From Hyphodiscus hymeniophilus (taxonomy: Eukaryota; Ascomycota; Leotiomycetes; Helotiales; Hyphodiscaceae): a stretch of 64,000 nucleotides of DNA. The first letter of the stretch is position 1; each line of letters opens with the position of its first letter. Shown one piece after another: positions 32,052 to 43,676 of the stretch. Under the pieces are notes generated by a model that ran no database searches, was not told where the DNA came from, and was given only the letters and a program-made list of their open reading frames with translations. The translations under genes were made by a program, and so were the position numbers. Location: positions 1,636,500 through 1,700,499 of the forward strand of contig VNKQ01000011.1 in NCBI GenBank assembly GCA_016508695.1, written 5' to 3'.

Positions 32052-33914
32052 ATTGAGTTAGGTACGTGGTACGAAGCAATCGGAAAAGAGGACGAGAAAG
32101 GAGGTTGTCCAAGAGTATAAATGGCTTCTTCTGATTATTTAACGTTGACAAACGCTCGTCTGAAATTCTCGTACTCGAGATACTTATGAGAATATCACCT
32201 CCATTCCCTGCATGCTAAGGTGGATTGTGAAGTCCCCCACCTTTAACAAAACCCCGCCTTCCTGAAGCAGTAATTCCCCAAAAGGGTAATGAGAAGCGGG
32301 ATACATGTGTACACCCGGACAGTTGCACACAGAAATTACATGGCCTATACAGTTTCCGAGCAACGCCGCTCGACATCAAGGCTGCGGGGGTGACAAGTAC
32401 TATTCGAAAACACCAAGTTGGAAACTCATGCGCCGGAAAAAGCCAGCCGCCTGCGCCACGTCGACACCATACTTTCATTCTCTGCTTTGAGATATCTAAC
32501 TCCAATTCCTTTCATCCTGTTTTGGAGCTATTGTTCTGTATGTTTTGCCATAGAAACTCCTTTAAGTGATGTGCTTAACTTCTCTTACCATTTCCAATCA
32601 ACGATCCAAGGCGAATTCACAGGGGATGAGGCTATCAACCTACAGCCTCTCGAAAAAGAGAGTGTAGGGCTTGCAATAGTAAATTATGTGAGTGAGTTAC
32701 ATTACTGAAATATTGGAAGTAATGGCATGGTCTTGCAAGAGTCATAGTCTACGAAAAAAGAGTTGCTCTGGGAGTCGAGTTCGCAGCCTGAGTTGCATGT
32801 TGATGTAGCAGCTCTCGTGTTTTGAGCGCTTACTTTTGAATTGCACTTTTGAAGATTTTGATGACATGTATGCATTGTGTCAAGTATGGGAAAACTCAAA
32901 TTTCACCCAATTCCTTGACGAATAGATCAAGAAGTGTGTATGGTAACGGATTCACACGAAGACTTGCGACGCTTTCTTCTGAGCAGATGAGTATGAAGTA
33001 GTTGTACCTCTTACAGGTAGTCCTAATCATTTGAGTACTTACCAAGTGAATATACAATCTGTCAGATTGTACGAGGAAGGTCTGCGAGTTGAAAGTTCAA
33101 TATCAAGACTCCCATGCAGACTCCTGAAAATCCATTTGAAAGCTCTGATACCCACTTGCAAAAGCATGTCTACGAATATGGCAGACAAGGTTCCTATGAG
33201 TGATCCAAAGAAATCTCATCCAATGCCGTCGAGCAAAATATAGACTCGGAAGGCAGACTTTGAAGGCAAACCTTGAGATTCCTACTCTTAGCATAAAGAC
33301 CAAGGAATGAATATTTTGTTGGATTCTGACTACGTGGGCAAGGAGAACGAACATGCGCAAACATGGAAACATCTCAGAGATATACATGCCATCGTCCACA
33401 AAAAGGCTTTTCGAAGAGCTACTCGGGGCTGGGCGTGTTCTCGGCGAGTTCCTCTCGATCTAGATCCTCATCCGTAGCTTACAACCTACTAGGAGCGTAA
33501 ATGCAAACTGCTCTTTATGATACGTCCTAATTCAACCCCAGCCCTGAACCAAAGTCCAAACTCTCCTTGCCCGATCCTCTCTTGAATGACAAAAGCGTCT
33601 CTCTCGCGCCTAATCTCCCCTAACAGAGTCACAATGATTTCGCACCTTCCCAATCTGGCTTGATATCAAACTTAGGTAGATCAGTTCGCCAATCCATCTT
33701 ACGACCCGGGCCTGCATAGGTAGGGCGTAGCAATTTAGATATAATCACGTGTCATATCGGTGACTCACCTGCTGTGCACTTCGACTCAATATCTATAGCT
33801 AGGTGGCAGGGGTAACACTATATCAGTACTTATCAATGTCTTGGTATAATATAATATCCACCGAACATCGAGAGAAGTCATCATCTGATAAGATATCAAA
33901 ATCCCATCCTGAAT
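32052..33914. other. gene-free region
   Basis: About 1.86 kb. Several frames of 60-100 codons occur on both strands (for example 32215-32505 and 33103-33399 on -, 32418-32708 on +), none with recognisable domains or splice partners. CACGTG at 33746-33751, about 165 bases before the GNAT start. Confidence 0.4.
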
Positions 33915-34580
33915 ATGTCCAGCTCAAAGCCAACAAACGCTCGCCCCTTCCACTCAATCACCACACCCCGCCTCATTCTCCGCTCCGGAGTCCCACAAGA
34001 TGCCAGAGCCGTAGCCACGATCCGATCTGAGCCCTTGAACAATCCACACGGTGGTGTCCACGAGCCAGACCTCCCAATCGAGACTCAAGCTCAACGACTT
34101 TTAGAACAGCAGGAATCTACGGCCGCTGGGAAGAATGCTTGGATGCAAATTCTCTTGAAACCAATCTTCACCGATCATATAGTTGAGGAACTGCTCGTCG
34201 AGGATGGTGTCATGATTGGCATGACGGGCTTCAACTCTTTCCCAACGGCGACTTTGAAGACAGGTACCAAGGAGATGGACGTAATTGTTGGTGATACGGG
34301 CGCAATGATTGACTATAGATATGCGCGGAAGCGATATGCACTTGAGGCTATTGAGGCCATTTTTGAGTATGGATTTGCAGAGTTGGGGTGTGGCATGATG
34401 AATATTGATACTGCTGTGGAGAATAAACCGTGGAGGACTCTGATGAAAACCTTGGGGTTGGAGGATGTGGAGAAACTCGTGAAAACTGACACCGGGGAGG
34501 AGGTTGTGTATAAGTTTGATAAGGAGAAGTGGGATGGGTGTAAGAAAGGTTTGAAGGAGAGGGGAAAATGGATGCTATGA
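33915..34580 (+). CDS. GNAT N-acetyltransferase (RimJ/RimL type)
   Basis: Intronless, 221 residues from MSSSKPTNARPFHSITTPRLILR. The N-terminal TPRLILRSGVPQDARAVATIRS is the standard opening of RimJ/RimL-like acetyltransferases (Acetyltransf_3). A beta-strand with acetyl-CoA loop follows (GAMIDYRYARKRYALEAIEAIFEYGFAELGCGMMNIDTAVENKPWRTLMKTLGLE), including the usual N-x-x-S/W helix start. Acetyl-CoA-dependent transfer to an unknown amine. The acetyl-CoA loop lacks the textbook Q/RxxGxG/A spelling (here YRYARKRYA), so activity is likely but unproven. Cytosolic; no signal. Confidence 0.82.
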   Translation: MSSSKPTNARPFHSITTPRLILRSGVPQDARAVATIRSEPLNNPHGGVHEPDLPIETQAQRLLEQQESTAAGKNAWMQILLKPIFTDHIVEELLVEDGVMIGMTGFNSFPTATLKTGTKEMDVIVGDTGAMIDYRYARKRYALEAIEAIFEYGFAELGCGMMNIDTAVENKPWRTLMKTLGLEDVEKLVKTDTGEEVVYKFDKEKWDGCKKGLKERGKWML

Positions 34581-35225
34581 AACTACATGGAAAACGTGTC
34601 GACGAAGGGCTGGACCAAAATCGCTAATATGATTGGCATCTGAATGGAAATCGTCCCGGTGCTCACTTCCAATTTCTTCGAAGGGAGGAAGTTACATGTG
34701 TAACTATTGCAGTAATTTCGAAGTATCAACACTTTGAGAGGCCTCTGGGCAAATAGGAGCTCTACTAACACTCAGGAATGTTCTTCAAATTCCCCACCGT
34801 CTCATTTTCCCCACCACTTAGTTTAGGAACCTCCAAAAATGAAATGCAGGAAGGTCAGAAAGTCTAGAGATATCTGCCACTTGAGGAATGACTGTTTCTA
34901 GCAAGGGTAAATATGAACAGGAAAATGAAGCACGTGACAGAAAGAAAGAAAGAACAGTAAGTGCAGCAGTTGAGGAAGAATATTTAATAACACAAATTTG
35001 CGTGGTTATTGCGCACGGGGACGGGGATATCCGCCATATGACCTTCTACCATCCGTTATAAATCATTCTCTACTGGCCTAGACAATAAGCCGTGTGAGAA
35101 CGTTGTGAACAAAGACTAATGTATGTATAAGATGTAGTGATGCAGTATCAGAAATGGCAGATCGATGGCTTCAATCTGATTTCTGCCATATCATGAGCGC
35201 CTTGTATCCTGCTTGTTATGCATGC
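34581..35225. other. convergent intergenic region
   Basis: About 645 bases. CACGTG at 34931-34936 and an A/G-rich tract (GAAAGAAAGAAAGAA) near 34942-34956. No gene seen. Confidence 0.45.
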
Positions 35226-37023
35226 CTAGCTGGGTGTGAATTCATGCTCAGACATCGTAGGCTCCATGATCTCCCCCTTTTCCACCACCACCCCACTCCT
35301 CTCGGCAAGCTTGGATTCGATCCCAAAAAGTCTCGCCATCTCTTCCAAGGTGCGACCTCTCGTTTCAACTAGGGACCTGTCAGTGCTGTTGATGTGGGAT
35401 GAGCGATGTACTTACCGAGAGCATAGCGGACGAATACGAAAGCAACGGCGCAGATACAGGCATATATGATATAGAGCTTCCATCGAATTGCGGCACCGAC
35501 TGGTGGCGAAGCTTGAGCAACGATATAGCAGCCTGTCCAGAGGGAGGCTGTGCAAAGTGCACTTCCTTTAGCCTGCGTGCTCTATTAGTGTCATTCATAT
35601 GGCTCATGGAGGAGATGCCTACTCTCATTGACAGTGGAAATATTTCGCTGGCGTATGTCCAAGACGCAACACCCCAGCTGATGTTGAAGAAAATGTAAAA
35701 CAAGTATGGAAAAGCAATAATCGCGTAGTTTCCGCTACTGCCGGGGTGACCCTCTGAATGCCATTGCAAGACAGTGATTCCGATCATAGCGCACATCATG
35801 CCAACAGTACCAATTTGAAGCCAGGTTTTGCGACCTAAGCGGTCGAACCAGAGGATCGGGATCCATGCGAAGACGAAAAGCACGATGCCAACTCCTCCCG
35901 TGGCTAGGTTTGATGTATGAGGATTGGTGATCCCACCACCTTTGAATAGACTCGGCTGTTACATAGTCAGTTCCTGTCTGCAGCAAAATAGAAATGCTCT
36001 AACCGTATAGTAAAGGATGGAGTTAGTCCCCGTTATTTGCTGGAAAAACTGAATGGTCATTCCTAGCACCGTGACCATTAACACTGGTATCTTGAACATA
36101 TCTCCCCACCCTGCATGCGTAATCATCTTCTCAAAAACAACTTCATCGAGGATCTCCTGGATCACTAAGTTTGCGGCCTCAGATCCGTGAAAGCGTGTCA
36201 AAACCTCTCGGGCACACTCATGGCGCTCTTGAGCCACAAGCCAACGAGGGCTTGGAGGCACCCACCGCCAGCATCCAACAGCTAGGATAGCGGCTGGAAT
36301 GATTTGGATGGCTAGCGGGATGCGCCACCAGGAATCGATTGTCAAATAGTTGAATCCATAGTTGAGCCAGAAGGCAAAAAGCTCCCCGAAACAAAGCACC
36401 ATTTGCTCAATTGCGATGATGCGTCCGCGAATTGCTGCGGGTGCGATCTCCGAGATGTATAGTGGTACACCTCCAGCACAAGCCCCGACTCCAATCCCAA
36501 GAACTACTCTACCAATTGTCTTGAGCATAGTGTCAGTGTAAGTCATCCACGTTTAACAGGCCTAGAACACGGCTTACAATCTGTACAATAGAATATGATG
36601 CAGCCTGGATGATGGCTCCGATGATGAAAATGATAGCAGCCAGAGCGAGAAATCTCTCCCTACCAACCCTATCTGCTAAGTATCCCATCGACATCGCGCC
36701 GATGAAACACCCAACATCATATAAGGAGACAACCGCTCCTGTCACCCCTGTCGAATACATGATGATCAGTTTTTGGATAGGATATTTCAAGAGTAACACC
36801 AGATGTTTCGGTCACACTGACAAGAATTTGAGGGCTCCATTAAAGCTATCCACCTCTCGTCAGCCACGATTACGCCCATCACACCCTGATCGTAACCAAA
36901 GAGAAAGGCTCCTAGCGAGACGAATGCGGTGGTCATGTAAACACGCGTGACACTCGGTGGCCGAACAGTCTCTGGTCCAACCCCTGGAGGCGGCCGTATT
37001 ATTTGCGTATTTTTCAAATGCAT
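35226..37023 (-). CDS. MFS sugar-porter-type transporter
   Basis: Six exons: 37023-36822, 36747-36578, 36519-36004, 35955-35623, 35572-35416 and 35368-35226, 506 residues. Sugar/H+ symporter family of the major facilitator superfamily, plasma membrane, about 12 membrane segments. Visible are GAFLFGYDQGVMGVI, the loop motif GYLADRVGRERF, PLYISEIAPAAIRGR (sugar-porter signature), QQITGTNSILYYTPSLF, the second-half loop WFDRLGRKTW, and the C-terminal VETRGRTLEEM. All junctions keep phase. Two donors are non-optimal (GTTAGA at 36003, GTCAGT at 36821). First gene of the proposed cluster, in tandem behind the regulator at 37658-39591. Confidence 0.92.
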
Positions 37024-37657
37024 ATTGAATGCAGTGTGGGTGCAGACCTTTAAGGAAGAATTCTGCCAAATGAAACTGATTCCAGAGATCTTAGAGTGTG
37101 GGCTCAGGCAGAGATTTATACGTTAGCTGAGAGCACTCAATGATGTTTCTCCAGGTTACCCCATCTGGGTATCTGGGGAAATGGGGTGGAGCTGGAGATG
37201 ATCCTGATCATACTTGGTGAACGCCTCGAATCAATTGTTGTGGGGGCTGGAATGACATTCGCACCACGTTCCGGGGCTGATTGCCTGTTGGGAATCCAAC
37301 TCGGTTAGCCTCCGGCAACATAAATGAGCTACTCGAGTAATGGGTTACTAACTGATCCCTCTGTACTTATTAGGTATTTAGCTCAAGAGGACTTGACCAT
37401 CCGACTCCTTCAGATAAGTGAGGGATGGCATTACGTTGGTTGAAGCAATGCGTCTGGAGTCTAAATCGAAAGGTGATGTTCTTAGAACTCTACACTAACT
37501 GATGAGTCGAACCGAGCTGTGCAGTAAGGTTCACAGGCCGAGAGGTTAAGCATTGACGGCGGTATGGGTCTATTGCGTAAAGGTGAGCCGGCTGATTTTC
37601 TTTACAGTAATGATTGCAGCACTCGGATAGGTATTGGCGAAAAAGTCGTGGAACATT
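37024..37657. promoter_or_regulatory. MFS transporter promoter region
   Basis: About 630 bases between the transporter start and the regulator 3' end. Interrupted symmetrical sequence CCCCA(N10)TGGGG near 37160-37180 and scattered CCGG sites. No gene. Confidence 0.35.
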
Positions 37658-39591
37658 TCAAACTCGGAGGTGCGGCTCCCATCCCCAAGCTTTTCTAAGT
37701 TCATGAAGTGCGGTGGCTGTGGGCCATCCGTGCAACTTCTCTGTCTGCAATAGTACGCTTTCAAGTCCTTTCTGTTCCTCATACTCATCAAAACGGTCCC
37801 CACCTATCAATATATCAACATTATGTTATCAGATCAACTTAGGCTGGGGGTATTACATAGTCCTACAGCCATCGATGCCAGAAGAATTGCCGGAGGAGTA
37901 TGGGCATTCGAGAGGCTAATCCCGCAAAGCAGCCGCACATCAGCTTTTGCCTCTTCCTGAATACGATTTAGCTTCATATTTCGTATGATCGGTGGTGCAG
38001 CACACATCCATTTTCCGGACAGCTTCCTTATGAGCTGGACCAGCTCGGGGCACGTGTGGATCGAAGATTACGAGTAACATGTGTGCAAGGATGTGATACT
38101 GGTATCCCATTACATGGCAATCCAGGTGCAGCCTAACGTTGGGAAATGATGTGTACTGAGGTGATGATATTTCATCACCAACGAAGAACGGATCAAATGA
38201 GACCGGCTTTCGGGCTTGCCAATTGGAGTTGTCTTCTAAGAGCTTCTGATACAGATCAGGAGCTTGCGAAGCCGAGCCAAAAGCAAAGTTGAAAACGTCT
38301 CTGCAATGACTGGTTGCGTGAGACGCCCAAGTCCAATCATCAACACTCTCCGAGGCCCATGCTGGGGCGAGAGGGTCGACAATAAGCTCGACAGCACGGG
38401 ATGTTTTCAAGCATATATAAAGCTCTTGTCTAAAAGCTGCCCAGCAAGCTGCTTTCCGAAGTCCTGAAGTTGGCGCATCTCTGTACTTTTTGTACTCACG
38501 AATAATTGCCTGGGTCCCAATCAAGTGTCCCTGTAAGTCAGAGCCCGCCAATGGAACTTGAACATCAGCTTTGCGTCTCAATCAGAGAATGGAGAGATTA
38601 CCATCCATTTCCTCTAATAATCGGAGGATGACGAGAGCCGCCAACAGTGCCTCATCCATGATGGCCTCGCTTTCTCCTAAAGTAGGGATCAATCTTTCGA
38701 GACATTCTTGATAGTAATGATCGGCCACAAATGGGTCGAAGCACGAGGTACGGCTGAGATGCCTTGCAGAGAGAGCAAGCACTGCACAAGCAAGAGTTCG
38801 ATTATTTCTAGCTCGTTGTGGGACTTCTCGCGCGAATTGGCGATGCGGGTCACAGAAGTCGAACTGATCGCCATCCCAGAATCAGCGATAGTCTTTTGCC
38901 TTTGCGGGGCAGTCCACTTACGAAACATGAAACATGATCAACAAAGTGGCGTATAAGACTGGCTTCCTGCGATATTTGAAGTGGCCAAGCACCTGCTACA
39001 GTGCTGGGTGAGCTGGTCGTACTTACGGAGCGGAAGCTATTGCTTGATAGAAGTTGAGTTTTTCTTCCACCACATATATTTGACTCCACTGAAAGAGCTG
39101 CCGAGGAGATGGTGGCTGGTGTCTGAGTGTTTTTATCTGCTGTTGTCGGGAGATACTGAGGAGAACCATGATTGAGTCCTGGAAGGTATTGCTGAAGATC
39201 GTTGGCATGGCTCAAAGTTCCTGGTGGAACCTCCTGCTGCGCCCGTCTACGCTGGACGTCGGTGGCGACTTTCAGACTCTCATTCACAAAATCGACTAAA
39301 GTATAATGCAAATCAGCAGGTTTTAACCGGAATATGTGATACAGGAAACAAACCTCTTGCGGGGAGTGCCAGCCAAGTCTCCCGCCCACTGAATAGCTCG
39401 TTGGAGGCGGTCTGGGCTAAGATTCGGTGACGGTCGTTACTTACGCATGAGATTCGATCTCTGTGACATCGGCTACATGAAGGGAGTTTTTTGTCGCACT
39501 TGTAATGACGAGTGCGACAGGGTTGGCTATTATCGTTAGACAATGCCAGTGATACGAGTTGTTATTGGAAATGAGATTCTTACCAAGCCAT
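37658..39591 (-). CDS. Zn2Cys6 transcription factor, cluster regulator 1
   Basis: Seven exons: 39591-39584, 39526-39354, 39295-38922, 38863-38602, 38568-38006, 37971-37857 and 37803-37658, 546 residues. The first coding exon is only 8 nt (Met-Ala plus two bases of Cys3). The zinc cluster is Cys3, 6, 13, 20, 23, 30 (MACQPCRTRHYKCDKKLPSC). Then come EASLIRHFVDHVSCFFDFCDPHRQFAREVPQRA, LALSARHLSR, DLQGHLIGTQAII and a C-terminus QTEKLHGWPTATALHELRKAW, a layout typical of a large fungal regulator family. Two introns that must be removed to keep the frame are only 33 nt (38601-38569) and 34 nt (38005-37972). An optional in-frame 60-nt intron in exon 3 (GTAAGT...CGCAG) cannot be excluded. Divergent from the PhyH-like gene. 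Confidence 0.82.
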
Positions 39592-40041
39592 ACACGGCTC
39601 AGAGTGTTGGACTGCGCTCTCGTCAATGCAATCGATACGCAGAAACATGCGGACACGCCTCTTGGATTGTTTTAGGAGTACCTCTTTTCCCCCGGACAAT
39701 GTGTCCGGAATCAATTACTTAAATGGGAGGTCCCGTCATAGCAACTACCCCACCGTTGGAGAGGGGTACTTATTTACTACCGGTAGTGGTCCCACTCTGG
39801 CCCGGGAATGAACAGTCCAGATCAGGCGCAAATTCCCGCTGCTTTGATTTTGCCGATCTCATGTCAGGGTGAGTGCCATTTCTAGTCTCTAGTCACGGAA
39901 CGGAGGCATTGAAATAACTTCGGGTTCCTGCCATTCAATTCTGCTTACCACCAACATGGATAATTCCGTCCAATATCATTGCTGGTATTTCACTAGATTG
40001 TATCTTCGACAAAAGCTTTGATTCTGAGATTACCTTGCGGT
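39592..40041. promoter_or_regulatory. divergent promoter, regulator 1 / PhyH-like oxygenase
   Basis: 450 bases between divergent starts. It contains the inverted repeat CCGGACA-ATG-TGTCCGG at 39692-39708, which is also a CGG(N9)CCG arrangement as bound by Gal4-type Zn2Cys6 dimers. The half-sites sit about 100 bases before the regulator ATG and about 335 before the oxygenase ATG. Confidence 0.5.
39692..39708. promoter_or_regulatory. candidate Zn2Cys6 site CGG-N9-CCG
   Basis: CCGGACAATGTGTCCGG: 7-base arms, 3-base spacer. Sequence symmetry is seen directly; binding by the adjacent regulator is inference. A handful of such inverted repeats are expected by chance in 64 kb. Confidence 0.45.
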
Positions 40042-41367
40042 ATGCCTCACTCTACAGACGTCAACGGCAGTTTTGATCCGACAAAGACGAAGCTTTTTGT
40101 GAATGACGGGCTCTTGAATCCATCAGAAGTCTCCTTTCTTCGGCCATCCGAGCCTGGCCAGCCGTTAGAAGAGCTTCGGAAACGCTATCATGAAGATGGC
40201 TATCTTTTCATAAAGGCCCTGATTCCTCGGGCAGATGTTCTTCAAGCTCGCTCTCAATATTTCGATCTTCTGTCTCCCAGTGGCGTTCTCAAACCAGGGA
40301 CTACAGCAGTCGAGGGCATTTACGACTCGGAAAAAGATACAGCGTTATTCCCAGGCATTGGATCTGGTGCAGCGGGAGGGAACGGCCATCCCGGCGAGCA
40401 CGCGGCACGATTCGTTGACTTGGCTCTGAAGGCACACGGCGAGCCATGGTACGCCGACTTTTGCAAACATCCCAAGCTTTTAGAGTTCGTGGCCAAGTTT
40501 ACTGGCTGGGCTGAGCATACACTTCCGTTCCGCAGAACGCTTCTGAGAAATAACATTCCTACAACACAGGCGATCGGCGTAAGTAATCCAGTCAGAGAGC
40601 TTATGGTTAGCCATCATAATTAGTCGTCTGCTGCTTCACCGACCATAATCATGGTTGAGAATTTCTATCATGACTTCTCTACGGAGAGACTCGACTTCCA
40701 CTTTTGGATAGAGAAAGCTAATTCCACATCTATAGGTACATTATGACCAAATCTTTCTCCGATACGGTGAGCCAACCAGCGTCACAGCTTGGGTGCCGAT
40801 GGGTGACATCAGCCTGACTGGTGGCGGTTTGATTTATTTGGAAAAAGGTGCAGCAAGCCACCCACCTCTTACCACGGAATTGCTTGCTGATTTATGTAGG
40901 CTCTGAACTAGGACAGAGTTTCGAGAAGGAGTTCACAGACAAGGCGAAAGCCTCGGGTATGACCGAAGAAGAAGCCAAATCCGCTTTCAACCAGAACATG
41001 ATGTCTACGGGGCTACTGTCTGGTGGACCGGCAGAGTTTGGAAGATCCCATCAGCGCCGGTGGCTAGTAACAAATTTCGACGCCGGAGATGTGGTGCTCC
41101 ACAGTCCTTATACCGTACGTATTCCCAGACCTCTGTGTACAATTCAAGTTTATACAGTCATTTACGCTTACAACCTGCGTTGTTTCAGATTCATGCATCT
41201 ACGGTGAATCATGATCCCAATAACATAATTCGTCTTGCAACAGATATCAGATTTGTTGACTCAAGCCGACCATGGGATAAAGTAAGCTTGAATACATAGT
41301 CTTTGATATTTGACTGACACTGTTATAGCGATGGTCCTCTCAATATAAGCTTGGTGATGGAGTATGA
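40042..41367 (+). CDS. phytanoyl-CoA dioxygenase-like 2OG-Fe(II) oxygenase
   Basis: Five exons: 40042-40578, 40736-40847, 40900-41114, 41189-41281 and 41329-41367, 331 residues. PhyH-family (PF05721) non-haem iron oxygenase; it uses 2-oxoglutarate and O2 to hydroxylate, in the archetype, the alpha carbon of a branched acyl-CoA. Visible are YHEDGYLFIKALIPRADVLQAR near the N-terminus, the iron-binding VHYDQIF (His181-x-Asp183), the distal His290 in SPYTIHAS, and an Arg303 (NNIIRLATDIRF) in the 2OG-binding position. No signal peptide, and no obvious peroxisomal C-terminal tripeptide (ends LGDGV). Start taken as the ATG at 40042; the frame is open slightly upstream but without an ATG. Divergent from regulator 1. 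Confidence 0.9.
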
Positions 41368-41815
41368 TCAATTGTAATAGTCACTGGTTATACATTAGCA
41401 AGCTCAGTCGATATTTTTTCAAATTCACATTTTTGCAGCAATACAGTAGTTTCGCTTTACCCAGGTGCACTCACTCTCTCCTAACCCTCCGCTTATGTCG
41501 CTTAATCATCACTTTATTCCTGTTAGTGACCAACTGTGGTTTGCTTTTAATTTGGCTTTGCTTTACCGAACCTACTATCTCTATAGAACCATTTCTGGGG
41601 AGAGTCAGGTAGAGCCGAATAACTCTAAACAGGAGCCTCAGAAATATCTGACTTGAATTGATCACATTGGAAGCATTGGGTAACAAAAAGTCAACCCCCC
41701 TTTGGTTTAGCTTCTGATGTAAACGAAAATGAGCGCAACATCTGCAAAAGGAAACAACATGGCCAACAAGTAAGCTCCTTCACCACTATAGCGACTTGAA
41801 TACGGCATCCCTAGA
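41368..41815. other. convergent intergenic region
   Basis: About 450 bases, pyrimidine-rich in part; 60-80 codon frames only. No gene seen. Confidence 0.45.
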
Positions 41816-43676
41816 TCAGTATCCATACACGAAGTCGATGTGGCGATCGCCAACAATGTCAAACGACTCGGCTCTAAGCCTTGCCAGATCTTCTTGAGGA
41901 AGTTCAGTTCGAAGTTTGTCTTTCTTGTCATTGGCACGTTTTACAACCCAGATTAAAATCACGCAAACGACTCCATGTAGAATGATGGTACTCATTGCCG
42001 CCGCGTTGCCCTTTCGATCTATTCCGGTTAGTAACGATACAAGTTCATGGTTCCGCCGATATTCTTACATATTGGTGGATCGATATAGGCTTGATTGCCA
42101 GCCAAGGAGAAAGCCTGTGAGATCATATTTATCATTGCAGTAGAAGATCCACGCTTAGTGTATCCAGCCATATTCGTAGTTATCCAAGTTGTGCTGATCG
42201 GGACAGTTGGGTAAAGACCAAAAGCAAGGATGCACGTTGCAGCTAAGCGTCCCTTGTCATTTGTGATGACTAGGAGGAGGATATATCCTAAGGCAGTACA
42301 AGCCGAGCATATTATTAGGAGAAGACCACGCTTCTGAGTCATGTCGGAAATATGGGCAAAGAAGTTGATGCCAACGAGGGCGCATGCGAAAACGATCACA
42401 GACATAAGTTGAGATCGAACGGCAGTGTAGCCAAAGCCCTGGGAGTGTATCAATTTAGAGCATTCTGTCAATTGGAGAAGGACACTTGAACATACTAAAA
42501 TTATGGCAGGTAAGAAATTGGATAACGAAGTGAGTGCGAAGTGATTCAAGGCATAGATTGCAGCAAGCAGCCAGAACCGAAGTTCAAAGAGAGGCTTGTA
42601 GATCAAATTTGGACGCAATTTGGCGTTCTCAGGGTTGTGGGTCATCCTGCTCCTGCGGATAGCCACTTTTTGTTCGGCTTTTGTGAAGAAAAAGTGTCCC
42701 TTTTCCGGAGTCGATGGCAGGAGAAGTATGACAATAAATGCACAACCGATTGGAAGGATACCTTCAATAAGAAATAACCATTGCCAGGCTGCCCAGCCAT
42801 TGGTACCGGTGAGACTTTTCTGGATTCCGTAGGCAATAAGACCATTGAATGAGCCGGCGAGTGCGGATGTTGAAAAATAGATTGCCCCACGAGTAGCGAG
42901 CTCATGGTAGGTATACCAGAACGACATGTCTGATCATAAACAAGAACATTTGTTAGCTAACAATTATATTTTCTCCCGCCAAGTAGAAAAAGAAAAGAGA
43001 ACTTTAAGATGAAAGAATATTGAGTCAATAGTAGTAAGGAAGATAACTTACAAAAGACTGATCCTTCTAAGAAAGCCTCGGCCGATCCAATTAAGAATCT
43101 CAAGCCCATCAAATCTCCATATGAGCGAGCTTTCATAAGACAGACTGTAAAGATACCCCACTATTGGACATATGTATTAGATCGTTATGCTAGAAACAGG
43201 AGTTGTTCAACACACTTACGCCTAACATAGCGCACCCAAACTGAAGCGGAGGTCCAAGTTTCCGGACCAAGATGGTCCCTGGGAGTTGAAAAACGATATA
43301 GCCGACCAAGTACATGTTAGCAACATTAGAATACTGCTGAGGAGATATTTTAAGATCCAAGGTCAGCCCAGCAATTTGAGCATTTCCAAGATCGGCACGG
43401 CCCTCGATTCGGTCAGTGAAGAAATGATAAAGACGGCAATGCACAAATACATGTGGAACTTACCATTGAAGATAGGAAATACATGAGAGAAAGAATTGGC
43501 AAGATGAACAGGTCAAGCTTCCAGACCAGCCTTCGCTCAAGTTTCGCCTGCAGCTCTTGTTCCTCCGAGGTGAGTCTTATCTCGGACTCTAGAGTGTCAC
43601 CTTTTATGATATCTCCATTGTGCATTTCGATAACTTCCTCTTGCGGTGGCTTCGATGGCGCCCGGGTTCCTTCCAT
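41816..43676 (-). CDS. MFS anion:cation symporter (DAL5/allantoate-permease type)
   Basis: Six exons: 43676-43464, 43402-43220, 43160-43052, 42929-42496, 42438-42069 and 42018-41816, 503 residues. This family carries organic anions such as allantoate, ureidosuccinate, nicotinate or other carboxylates into the cell with protons. Visible are LERRLVWKLDLFILPILSLMYFLSSM, the N-AGL region (ADLGNAQIAGLTLDL), YIVFQLPGTILVRKLGP, FLIGSAEAFLEGSVFYMSFWYT, GWAAWQWLFLIEG (family signature) and STTWITTNMAGYTKRG. The intron at 42495-42439 is in frame (19 codons); the third intron is long (122 nt). Start taken at MEGTRAPSKPPQEE. Divergent from the AtuA-like gene, suggesting co-regulation. Confidence 0.9.

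Noticed and set aside
3185..34936. Repeated CACGTG sites in several promoters as a shared regulon
   Set aside because: A 6-base palindrome is expected about 15 times in 64 kb; the number seen is not an excess.
38922..39295. 60-nt in-frame GTAAGT...CGCAG intron in regulator 1 exon 3
   Set aside because: Good splice sites but the frame reads through with plausible sequence either way; left unspliced in the model and flagged as optional.
42028..42927. Uninterrupted 299-codon frame as one exon of the anion symporter
   Set aside because: An in-frame intron (42495-42439) with good splice sites inserts hydrophilic sequence between LPAIIL and GFGYTA; removal restores the family pattern.
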